A stretch of DNA of 64,000 nt. Source: Capnocytophaga ochracea DSM 7271 (GTDB lineage: Bacteria; Bacteroidota; Bacteroidia; Flavobacteriales; Flavobacteriaceae). The stretch's first letter is position 1. Each line of letters starts with the position of its first letter. This document shows, piece after piece, positions 33,855 through 41,549 of the stretch. The stretch lies in contig NC_013162.1 in assembly GCF_000023285.1 (NCBI RefSeq), positions 1,764,501 through 1,828,500 on the forward strand. The letters run 5' to 3'. The position numbers were made by a program, and so were the translations under genes. Below the pieces are notes generated by a model. That model worked only from the letters and a program-made list of their open reading frames with translations, did not search any database and was not told the DNA's origin.

Positions 33855-35417
33855 CTAAACTTGAGCCTGAGCAACAAATCTCCTAAACCCTTCTTCTCCT
33901 TTTGGAGTATGTTTAAACACGCCACAATTCTCCAATACCTCACAAAAAGTATCGCCTATACTCCTATTAATAAAGTTATCTAAGTTCTTTATAGAAAGTG
34001 GAGTAGGGCAGGAGCTCACGTAACGTTCTAACCACTGAGTGTGTTTTTGCAAAGCAGAGTCAGCGTTCATTTTGGTATATACAGCGCTGAAAGCGTTACC
34101 AGCTGTAATGGCTTCACCAAGCAAGGTTTTAATACTCGCCATTTCAGTCTTTAACCTACCGGGTAAAATCGCTAAGCCCATCACCTCAATAATCCCAATG
34201 TTCTCTTTTTTGATATTGTGCAGATGTTCGTAAGGGTGAAAGATACCCATAGGGTGCTGGGCATCGGTGCGGTTGTTGCGCAAAGCCAAATCGAGTTCAT
34301 ATTTGCCGTTTTTAAAACGTGCCACAGGGTTTACCGTATTGTGACGCACGCCCTCAGTATGTGAGTAGATGCCTAATGATTCATCGCTGTAGTTTATCCA
34401 CGATTGTAAGATTACATCGGCTAAGGCGATGAGGCGGTCTTTCTCACCGCGCAATCGCAATACGCTCATAGGCCAATTTACAATACCTGCTTCCACATCC
34501 TCAAAACCTTTGAAGCTCACGCGTTCTTTTATGGTAGCTTTTTCCATAGGGAAAACGTGTCGTCCGCCTTGAAAATGGTCGTGTGAGAGGATAGAGCCTC
34601 CTACAATAGGTAAATCGGCATTAGAACTGAGGAAGTAATGAGGAAATTGCTCTACAAAGCCCAATACGTGCTCAAAGCAAGCCTTGTCAATCTTCATTGG
34701 GCGATGTTCACTCGAAAAGACGATACAATGCTCGTTGTAATAGATATAGGGAGAGTATTGGAAAAACCATTCCTCATTGGCTAAATCCAGCTTAATCGTG
34801 CGCAAGTTTTGCCTACCAGCGTGATTCACACGCCCCATATAACCTTCGTTCTCTTTACAGAGCAAACATTTTGGGTAGTTAGTGGCTACCACATCTTTTT
34901 GGGCAGCAATATCACGAGGGTCTTTCTCTGGCTTAGAAAGGTTGATAGTAATTTCTAAATTGCCATAAGGGCTATTGTGTTCCCACAGAATGTTCTTAGC
35001 AATTCTATCGGTGCGTATGTAGTTGCTTTGCTTGTTGAGCTCGTAAAACTGTTGGGTTGCCTGCTCTTTGCTCCTTTGGTAAGTATGCCAAAAATCGTTG
35101 CGAATTACCGATGTACGAGGTAATACCTGTCCCATAATCTTAGAGTTCAGTAGGTCACGGAAAGTAAGCGTATCGGTAGTGAGGGTGCCGTTCTCAGCTG
35201 CCCACTGCACTAAGCGGTCGAGTACTTCCGTAGGATAAGTTATCTGGGCTACCTCTTTAGCGATTTGAGCTTGCTCTTCTTTTGTAAACTCGGTATAACT
35301 ATCGCAACCAATACTTTCCAAAACAGCATTGGTAACAAGAATACGGTCGTCTTCCTTCACCAAGTTATGAAGTACCGCATAACTGATGAGCTTTTCTACT
35401 TCAATATAAACTTTCAC
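33855..35417 (-). CDS. galT: UDP-glucose--hexose-1-phosphate uridylyltransferase, class II
   Basis: A 520-residue enzyme of the Leloir pathway that swaps UMP between UDP-glucose and galactose 1-phosphate. Length and sequence are of the class II (GalT2) form: RDLLNSKIMGQVLPRTSVIR, NYPKCLLCKENEGYMGRV and the active-site-like GGSILSHDHFQGGRHVFPM. The start codon is GTG. This class is best known from low-GC Gram-positives, so transfer is possible. It follows galM by 39 bases in a galK-galM-galT unit. Confidence 0.88.
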   Translation of the reverse strand: MKVYIEVEKLISYAVLHNLVKEDDRILVTNAVLESIGCDSYTEFTKEEQAQIAKEVAQITYPTEVLDRLVQWAAENGTLTTDTLTFRDLLNSKIMGQVLPRTSVIRNDFWHTYQRSKEQATQQFYELNKQSNYIRTDRIAKNILWEHNSPYGNLEITINLSKPEKDPRDIAAQKDVVATNYPKCLLCKENEGYMGRVNHAGRQNLRTIKLDLANEEWFFQYSPYIYYNEHCIVFSSEHRPMKIDKACFEHVLGFVEQFPHYFLSSNADLPIVGGSILSHDHFQGGRHVFPMEKATIKERVSFKGFEDVEAGIVNWPMSVLRLRGEKDRLIALADVILQSWINYSDESLGIYSHTEGVRHNTVNPVARFKNGKYELDLALRNNRTDAQHPMGIFHPYEHLHNIKKENIGIIEVMGLAILPGRLKTEMASIKTLLGEAITAGNAFSAVYTKMNADSALQKHTQWLERYVSSCPTPLSIKNLDNFINRSIGDTFCEVLENCGVFKHTPKGEEGFRRFVAQAQV

Positions 35418-35456
35418 GATTAATAATTATCAATTAATAATTAACAAGACTATTTG

Positions 35457-36524
35457 TTATTTAATAAGAAACTTATAAACGGTTTCTTGCTTGTACACTT
35501 CCCCTTTTTCTAAGGGTTTTACCCCAAACTTCGGCTGATTGATACCATCGGGGAAATCTTGCATCTCAATAGCTACACCTACAAATCGTGGGTTTTTTGA
35601 TGGTTTTTCTTTGGCAGTACATACCTTATCAAATACAGGAACATCATCTAAAAAGTTACCAGTGTAAATCACAGCCACACGTTGGGTAGTATAGGCTTCC
35701 ATAGTAATACCACTGTGAGGAGAATGCAATACCAACTGAGGAGCACCATTGAGTCCGCTGTGGTTGAGCACAAAGGGGTGGTCGTAGGCACGTGTGATTT
35801 CGAATTGAGGGTGTCCTTCAGCAATACCCTCAGCGATAACTTTACCTTTGCGGAGGTCGAAAGTAGTATCTTTTACAGCTATGTAATCACCCGTAGGAAT
35901 AAGCCCTTCTGCCAATTCACAAATATTATCAGCAGCGATTTGTAGTACTTGGGTATCGCCATTCATTTCCATATCACCTGAAAGGTTGAAATAACTGTGG
36001 TTGGTGATATTAAGGTAGGTTTTAGCATCGGCAACGGCTTCGTAAGCAATATGCAGACTGTTATCTTCAGTGATGGTGTAAATCACTTTGAAATCTACTT
36101 TTGCAGGGTAGCCTTCTTCTCCATCAGGACTTGTGTAGTGCATTTCCAAGCCATTAGCGAGCTCTTTTACTTCAAAGAGTTTACTGCTAAAGCCTTCTTT
36201 ACCACCGTGCAATGAGTTTTCACCATTATTTTTAAATAGATGATAGGTTTTCCCGTCGATAGTGAAAGTAGCGTTGTGAATACGCCCTGAAGTGCGCCCT
36301 ATGGTAGCTCCATTATAAGCGCCATTACCTATGTAATCTTCTAAATGCGCATAACCTAATACTACGTTTTTAAGTACGTTGTGCTTATCTTTTACAGCTA
36401 TTTCGGTAATAGTACCGCCTAAGTTCAAAACAGACACGCGAAAGCCGTTCGCATTCTGTAAGGTATATTGATAGACAGCCTGTCCGTTGTGAGTACCGAA
36501 CAGGCTTTTGTTGATGGTTATCAT
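35457..36524 (-). CDS. galM: Aldose 1-epimerase (galactose mutarotase)
   Basis: A 355-residue mutarotase that interconverts alpha- and beta-galactose. Motifs are SLNLGGTITEI, GATIGRTSGRIHNA, LHGGKEGFSSK (active-site His region), NITNHSYFNLSG (second His) and the Glu of RVAVIYTGNF/VAIEMQDFPDGINQP. No signal peptide, so cytoplasmic. It lies 12 bases after galK and 39 before galT. Confidence 0.93.
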   Translation of the reverse strand: MITINKSLFGTHNGQAVYQYTLQNANGFRVSVLNLGGTITEIAVKDKHNVLKNVVLGYAHLEDYIGNGAYNGATIGRTSGRIHNATFTIDGKTYHLFKNNGENSLHGGKEGFSSKLFEVKELANGLEMHYTSPDGEEGYPAKVDFKVIYTITEDNSLHIAYEAVADAKTYLNITNHSYFNLSGDMEMNGDTQVLQIAADNICELAEGLIPTGDYIAVKDTTFDLRKGKVIAEGIAEGHPQFEITRAYDHPFVLNHSGLNGAPQLVLHSPHSGITMEAYTTQRVAVIYTGNFLDDVPVFDKVCTAKEKPSKNPRFVGVAIEMQDFPDGINQPKFGVKPLEKGEVYKQETVYKFLIK

Positions 36525-36536
36525 ACTTTGTCTTGT

Positions 36537-37694
36537 TTATAGTTTTTTAGCGCCGTCGCTCACAGAAGCGATATAAAAATCGGCAGCATATCCTATTTTG
36601 TTTTTGTAAGCCTCGCCTACATTTTTAATAAAATCGTCTACTTTGTCTTTTTTCACGATGCTTACAGTGCAACCGCCAAAGCCTGCTCCCGTCATACGCG
36701 AACCTACTACTCCAGGTTGTTCCCAAGCAAGAGCAACCAAAGTATCGAGTTCTACGCCTGTTACCTCATAATCGTCGCGCAAAGAAATGTGCGATTGGTT
36801 CATTAACTTACCAAACTCAGCTAAATTACCTGCTGAAAGCTCTTTTTGTGCTTTAAGAGTGCGTTGGTTTTCATATACTGCGTGTTTAGCTCTTTTTTGG
36901 CGAACGGGACTCTTGATGAGGTCTTTGTTGGCTTCAAATTGTTCAATAGAGAGTTCTCCTAAGGCTTTAATAGGCAATTTAGTTTGCAATTCGGCTAAGG
37001 CTTCATCACATTCAGCACGGCGTTCGTTGTATTTAGAATCGGCGAGACCACGACGTTTGTTAGTATTGGCAATCACGATTACCTCATCTTTAAGTACCAC
37101 AGGCACATAGGCATATTTGAGTGTGTTGCAATCGAGGAGGATAGCGTGGTCTTTCTTACCCATAGCTATCGCAAATTGGTCCATAATACCAGAGTTTACC
37201 CCAATGAATAGGTTTTCAGTTTTCTTGCCTAATTGCGCCATTTCCACAGAGTCGATAGAGAGATGGAAGAGGTCTTTTAGCACAATAGCGGTAAGCATCT
37301 CAATAGAAGCAGAAGAAGAAAGTCCTGCGCCATTAGGGATATTCCCAGAGAAGAGAATATCGAACCCAGAGTCGATTTTTTGTCCTGCTTCGAGGAACAT
37401 TTTAATCACACCTTTTGGGTAGTTAGCCCAATCGTGTTTTTTGTCGTTGGTAAGTTCGTCGAGGGTGAACTCCATTACGCCAAGGTCGGCAAAGTTTTCA
37501 GAATACATACGGAATTTGCGGTCATTGCGTTTTTTTACGAGACCGTAAGTGCCTTTGTCGATAGCGCAAGGGAACACATTACCGCCATTGTAGTCGGTAT
37601 GTTCACCGATGAGATTCACACGTCCTGGTGCGAAGAATTGTTTTTCGGCAGGAGCACCGAAAACTTCTTGAAACTTTTGTTCTAAGTGTTTCAT
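36537..37694 (-). CDS. galK: Galactokinase
   Basis: A 385-residue GHMP kinase that phosphorylates galactose at C1. The galactokinase signature APGRVNLIGEHTDYNGGNV, the ATP loop NGAGLSSSASIE, the catalytic Asp region NSGIMDQFAIAMG and the C-terminal GSRMTGAGFGGCTVSIV are all present. Length is normal. First gene of galK-galM-galT. No promoter of the Bacteroidota type was found in the 120-base gap upstream. Confidence 0.95.
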   Translation of the reverse strand: MKHLEQKFQEVFGAPAEKQFFAPGRVNLIGEHTDYNGGNVFPCAIDKGTYGLVKKRNDRKFRMYSENFADLGVMEFTLDELTNDKKHDWANYPKGVIKMFLEAGQKIDSGFDILFSGNIPNGAGLSSSASIEMLTAIVLKDLFHLSIDSVEMAQLGKKTENLFIGVNSGIMDQFAIAMGKKDHAILLDCNTLKYAYVPVVLKDEVIVIANTNKRRGLADSKYNERRAECDEALAELQTKLPIKALGELSIEQFEANKDLIKSPVRQKRAKHAVYENQRTLKAQKELSAGNLAEFGKLMNQSHISLRDDYEVTGVELDTLVALAWEQPGVVGSRMTGAGFGGCTVSIVKKDKVDDFIKNVGEAYKNKIGYAADFYIASVSDGAKKL

Positions 37695-37818
37695 ATAGTT
37701 TTAATTTTAGTTATTAGTTTTGTTTAGAAATTACTTAATTAAATAATATAATGGAAAAAGGGAGTGCTGTCAAAGACAATTCCTAATAGATATGATTCTT
37801 GTAGAGACAATATATTTC

Positions 37819-38646
37819 TTATCTTATAAAGGATTTTAGCTGAGTCAAATACCAATCAAAGTCATCATACATAATAAAGTGGAGCCCTTTATTGGCATAT
37901 CTAAGGTCTCTCAAAGATAAATTTTGATATTGATCTCTTATGTTGTCTTTTGAAGAAGTAAATACGGACTCTAAGAGCACTAAAGCAGGCACTTTTATCT
38001 GTTTTATTTCCTCTCTGAGGTCTGTATTAGAGATTTCACACACAAGTTTGGCGAGGGTCTCCCTATCTGAGGCTACACTCCACTGAACGATGGTAGGCTT
38101 CTTGGCTTCCTTTGTTGTATAGTACATCATTGAAGCCATTTGCGAACGCTCAAAGTCTTCTTTAGACATTGCTGTAAGTTCCTTGATCATAGGAGTACAA
38201 TCCTTGTTAGGTGTTATCTTAAAATTAGGATCAGAAAGCAAAGGCAAGCAAGGCAGAGCATCTACAATCACTATTCTATCAAGTAGGTCAGAGGCTTTAG
38301 CGGCTATTTTCATAGCAAGGATGCCCCCTAAGCTATGCCCTACAATCGTAGGTTTTTGGATGTTCTCCTTTTTGATATAGGAGATAATGGCATCTGTCCA
38401 ATAGTCCAAACTTGGATTCTTTACAGGGGTAATTCCTCCAAACCCCGCTAAGGTAAGCAGGTAGCAAGTGTGGTTAGTGATCAGAGCAGGTACAGTCTCT
38501 TGCCAGACATCGCTGGAGCAGCCAAGTCCTGGAATAAACAAAATAGGACTTCCTTTTTCTCCTACTTTTTTCACTGAGAATGGAGATTGTCCAAACGTAG
38601 ATAGTGGCAAAATAAGTAAAAGGGAGGTTATAAAAACATTTCTCAT
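37819..38646 (-). CDS. Exported alpha/beta-hydrolase
   Basis: A 275-residue alpha/beta-hydrolase with a signal peptide (MRNVFITSLLLILPLSTFGQ). The oxyanion stretch PILFIPGLGCSSDVWQETVP, the nucleophile elbow VGHSLGGILAM (Ser), the Asp region of VPALVLLE and a C-terminal His (KGLHFIMYDD) form a plausible triad. It is most likely a periplasmic or secreted esterase or peptidase of unknown substrate. It sits between galK and the sugar kinase gene, with a TTTGGCAAAG dyad on its upstream side, and is probably an independent unit. Confidence 0.78.
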   Translation of the reverse strand: MRNVFITSLLLILPLSTFGQSPFSVKKVGEKGSPILFIPGLGCSSDVWQETVPALITNHTCYLLTLAGFGGITPVKNPSLDYWTDAIISYIKKENIQKPTIVGHSLGGILAMKIAAKASDLLDRIVIVDALPCLPLLSDPNFKITPNKDCTPMIKELTAMSKEDFERSQMASMMYYTTKEAKKPTIVQWSVASDRETLAKLVCEISNTDLREEIKQIKVPALVLLESVFTSSKDNIRDQYQNLSLRDLRYANKGLHFIMYDDFDWYLTQLKSFIR

Positions 38647-38688
38647 AGTAAAAAAAATAGATTTTAAATTAAAAATTAGCTTGGTTTC

Positions 38689-38703
38689 AACTTTGGCAAA
38701 GTT
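38689..38703 (-). repeat. TTTGCCAAAG half-dyad
   Basis: AACTTTGGCAAAGTT, itself a near-palindrome, followed by a second small stem AAACT-aaa-AGTTT. Located between the kinase gene end and the hydrolase gene start. Confidence 0.75.
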
Positions 38704-38725
38704 TCAAACTAAAAGTTTGTATTAC

Positions 38726-39769
38726 CTATTTAAAGTACTTTTTAGCAATTGCTCTGAGTTCTTTTTCTTTGTCTTCCAAACGCTGAAAGAGCACGAACTG
38801 GTTACGGGCACGAATGTAATTCTCCTCAGGATATGAGATTTTGTAATACACATCGTTATTAAAATAATCGGCGAGAAAACGGATACCGATAATGAATATC
38901 ATATATTTGGCTCCGTCGACGATATGTTTTTTCTCTGAGGGAGTCATCACAGGGTTCATTACTGAAAAACCTTTACAAAGTGCTTCGAAGAACTCGGTAT
39001 TGAAAATGATTTTGCTTTCATCGGCTTCGTTTTCTTCGGTAGGGCTTACCGAAGTGCGCACCATATCGCCGAAATCGTACAGTAAGATACCTTGCATCAC
39101 TGTATCGAGGTCGATTACTCTAAAATCATCGGGATTGGATTTATTGATGAGTACGTTATTGATTTTGGTATCGTTGTGGGTTACGCGTATAGGAATGCGC
39201 TTTTCGTCTACTTCTTTTTGGATAAGGTCGAAAATTACCTTGTGTTTTTGCGCAAATTTGTATAGCTTTTCAGCTTTGTCTTTGCGTGCAGGAGTTGCCT
39301 GAGCATAAGCCTCTTCGAGTTGTTGGAAGCGTAAATCTCCGTTATGGAAATTAGGAATGGTAGCCTGCAATCGAGAGGTATCGATATTGGCAAAGGTTTT
39401 CATAAAAGTTGCAAAGGCAGTGGCAGCTTTTTCGGCTTGCCAAGGAGCTTCGATGAATTCATAAGAAGTATAACCTTCGGCAAAAGGGAATACTCGCCAT
39501 ACAATGCCCTCAGCATTTACGGAGTATCCTCCTTGTTTAGCTTTCATCATCGGGAGAATCACGTGATTGTTAGGTTCAGTTTCCCAAAGCAGTTCGATGT
39601 TTTTGATGATGCTATTAGGGGTTTTGAACACATTGCTGTTAATCCCTTGAAGGATATAATTTGTATCGGTGGTTTTTACCAAATACGTACGGTTGATGTG
39701 TCCGTTGCCATAAGGTTCCACAGAAAGGAGGGTTCCTTTTAAGTTAAATTGATTGGCTATTTCTTTCAT
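38726..39769 (-). CDS. Phosphotransferase family sugar kinase (NahK/AmgK-like)
   Basis: A 347-residue protein of the aminoglycoside-phosphotransferase fold. The catalytic loop VTHNDTKINNVLINK (Asp acting as base) and the metal site VIDLDTVMQGILLYDFGDMV are like those of N-acetylhexosamine 1-kinase NahK and the anomeric kinase AmgK. Such enzymes put phosphate on the anomeric carbon of GlcNAc, GalNAc or MurNAc. The neighbouring downstream gene is a sugar nucleotidyltransferase, which supports a sugar salvage role; the exact sugar is not known. Confidence 0.8.
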   Translation of the reverse strand: MKEIANQFNLKGTLLSVEPYGNGHINRTYLVKTTDTNYILQGINSNVFKTPNSIIKNIELLWETEPNNHVILPMMKAKQGGYSVNAEGIVWRVFPFAEGYTSYEFIEAPWQAEKAATAFATFMKTFANIDTSRLQATIPNFHNGDLRFQQLEEAYAQATPARKDKAEKLYKFAQKHKVIFDLIQKEVDEKRIPIRVTHNDTKINNVLINKSNPDDFRVIDLDTVMQGILLYDFGDMVRTSVSPTEENEADESKIIFNTEFFEALCKGFSVMNPVMTPSEKKHIVDGAKYMIFIIGIRFLADYFNNDVYYKISYPEENYIRARNQFVLFQRLEDKEKELRAIAKKYFK

Positions 39770-39848
39770 TTTTATTTAGGTAAGAGGTAAGAGATAAGAA
39801 GTAAAATAAAAACTTATTATCTCTTACGGGTTAAACATTTTATTATTG

Positions 39849-39881
39849 AACTTTGCCAAAGTTTCAAACTTTGGCAAAGTT
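39849..39881 (-). repeat. TTTGCCAAAG dyad
   Basis: AACTTTGCCAAAGTTT, one C, AAACTTTGGCAAAGTT: a perfect 16-base stem in the gap between the nucleotidyltransferase gene and the kinase gene. It would attenuate or end the upstream transcript. Confidence 0.9.
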
Positions 39882-39912
39882 GAAAGCTGTTATCTTTTTA
39901 GTCTTCAAATGA

Positions 39913-40776
39913 TTAGAACCTATCGGGGTACTCGCCTTTATCTACGAGTTTTTGTATTTCGTTTTGTACCATTGCGAGGTCTTCGTGATAGGTCATACCG
40001 AACCAGTTGTCGTGATTGGGTAATACTTCTAATTTATATCCGTAATCCTTAATGGCGTGTTGTACTACCATAGGGATATAAAATTCGGATTTAGGGTCAT
40101 CTTTATGTTCGGCTACAAATTCTTTGAAATAACGGTCGGCTATATCCAATACTTCGTGAGTAAATCCCCAGAAGTTCATAGATACGTAGGTGCTTAGGGG
40201 ATACTCGGTGCCTGTAGCCTCATCGATAGCAGTAGTTTCGTTAATTTTACGCAGTTTGGTAGCTTCGTTGATAGAGAGTAGGTGGTGATTGGCGTCTACT
40301 TCGCAGATACCGCGTGAAACAGTTCCGTTTTCACTAAGGGTGTTTTTTAGTAGATATCCTCCTGAGAAGAACGTTTTTTCTTTACCAGCATTGAGCGCTT
40401 TGTACATTAAACGAAAGCCTTCTTTGCCATAATAATCATCGGCATTGATGATGAGGAATGGGTTTTTTACAAACTCTTTTACACAAAGCATAGCGTGCCC
40501 TGTACCCCAAGGTTTTTTACGTTCGATGCCTTTTGGGTTAAAATCGTCTTGATATACATAAGTAATGGGCACATTATTGAATCGATTTTCTAAGTGTTGG
40601 CGTGCTAAATCGTCGATTTCACGACGGATAATGAGTACTACATTGTCGAAACCAGCTTGTAGAGCGTCGTAAATACCGTAATCAAACAAAGCATTGCCAT
40701 TGTGAATATTTTCTAACTGCTTGTCTGAACCAAAGCGACTTCCTAAACCTGCCGCTAAAATTACTAATGTTGTCAT
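39913..40776 (-). CDS. Sugar-phosphate nucleotidyltransferase
   Basis: A 287-residue nucleotidyltransferase of the GT-A-like fold. The pyrophosphorylase signature LVILAAGLGSRFGSDKQLE opens it, with IINADDYYG as the metal-binding Asp region and KKPWGTGHAML for nucleotide binding. It would form an NDP-sugar from a sugar 1-phosphate. With the adjacent anomeric kinase it could activate a salvaged sugar, as AmgK-MurU does for MurNAc or as UTP-dependent enzymes do for hexosamines. The nucleotide used is not known. A TATCTTTG box lies at 40838-40845. Confidence 0.85.
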   Translation of the reverse strand: MTTLVILAAGLGSRFGSDKQLENIHNGNALFDYGIYDALQAGFDNVVLIIRREIDDLARQHLENRFNNVPITYVYQDDFNPKGIERKKPWGTGHAMLCVKEFVKNPFLIINADDYYGKEGFRLMYKALNAGKEKTFFSGGYLLKNTLSENGTVSRGICEVDANHHLLSINEATKLRKINETTAIDEATGTEYPLSTYVSMNFWGFTHEVLDIADRYFKEFVAEHKDDPKSEFYIPMVVQHAIKDYGYKLEVLPNHDNWFGMTYHEDLAMVQNEIQKLVDKGEYPDRF

Positions 40777-40837
40777 ATAAAGTTAATTTCTTAATAAATA
40801 AAAGTCTTGATAAGTGAATGTACTTATTTTGCATCGG

Positions 40838-40845
40838 CAAAGATA
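40838..40845 (-). promoter_or_regulatory. -7 box for the nucleotidyltransferase-kinase unit
   Basis: Minus-strand TATCTTTG, about 62 bases before the start codon. No clear -33 TTG. Confidence 0.45.
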
Positions 40846-40970
40846 GGGATAATTTTGTAATCTGGAAAAAAATATAACGAAATTTTTACGAAGAATTTAA
40901 AAATGCTTTCCGTTACTTGTTCTTTTATAAGAGTTTTGATAATGCCAATAATGTCAGTAATGCCAATTAA

Positions 40971-41300
40971 CTTAGCCAAAGTTCAAACTTTGGCTAAGTG
41001 TGTAGCGCAAAAGCGACACACCGGAGTTTTTCGGAGAATCTCGGGGGGACTTTGAAAGTCTTGGGAGGGGGAGTGAAAGGATTGAAAATTTGAGGAGGAA
41101 CGAAAGTTTTTGGAAGGATTTTAGAAAGGTTTAGAAAGATATTGAAGGTATGGTTTAGTGTACTTAGCTTATAGAAAGCTTATAGGAAGCTTATACGAAT
41201 CTTGGACGATTGGTATACAATGACTGTATTAAACGTTGAGAAACAGGTATTTAGGAGGTGTTAAAGATATATTAAAACGAAAGCTGAGGCGTAGGGGTGT
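40971..41300 (-). repeat. Composite intergenic repeat, copy C
   Basis: Minus-strand copy. Read on that strand it has the core (41166-41217), TTCCGAAAAACTCCGG, GTGTCGCTTTTGCGC, TACACACTTAGCCAAAG and the dyad arm. Flanks differ strongly from A, B and D, and the 5' part before the core is only loosely similar (TTTAACACCTCC). The terminal dyad is CTTAGCCAAAGTT with AAACTTTGGCTAAG (40971-40998), in which a compensating pair of changes keeps the stem. Confidence 0.85.
41166..41217 (-). repeat. 52-base core of composite repeat, copy C
   Basis: Minus-strand copy, identical to the other three except at the two variable bases (here T, T). Its near-perfect match contrasts with poorly matching flanks. 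Confidence 0.95.
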
Positions 41301-41549
41301 ACTTTCGTAATTTAGGGTGAAGGGCGTTTGGGGTAGGGGAGAGGTGTTATAACTTACCTCCCCCGCTCCCCCTCCAAAGGGAGACAATCCGCAATCATAC
41401 CTATTTAAAACTTTTTGCATATTCTCAATGGAGGAGAATCCGTTAAATGTGAATGCTGTAAGGATTATATGGGTGATTTTGGTAAATTAGTTTTTTTTGT
41501 TACCTTTGTGCTTTCATTGCTTATTAGCATTCGCTTTTACTTATAAGTT

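Larger units (their letters stand above)
40777..41549. other. Long divergent intergenic region before the DUF2339 gene
   Basis: No credible gene. Contains composite copy C and a polypurine stretch near 41040-41130 of G/A-rich sequence, plus a C/G-rich hairpin remnant (CTCCCCCTCCAAAGGGAG) near 41370-41390. The repeat explains most of it; no further structure is recognised. Confidence 0.75.

Noticed and set aside
33549-33983. 144-residue hydrophobic frame
   Set aside because: Built from low-complexity TATTATTGG repeats and the antisense of galT; no support.
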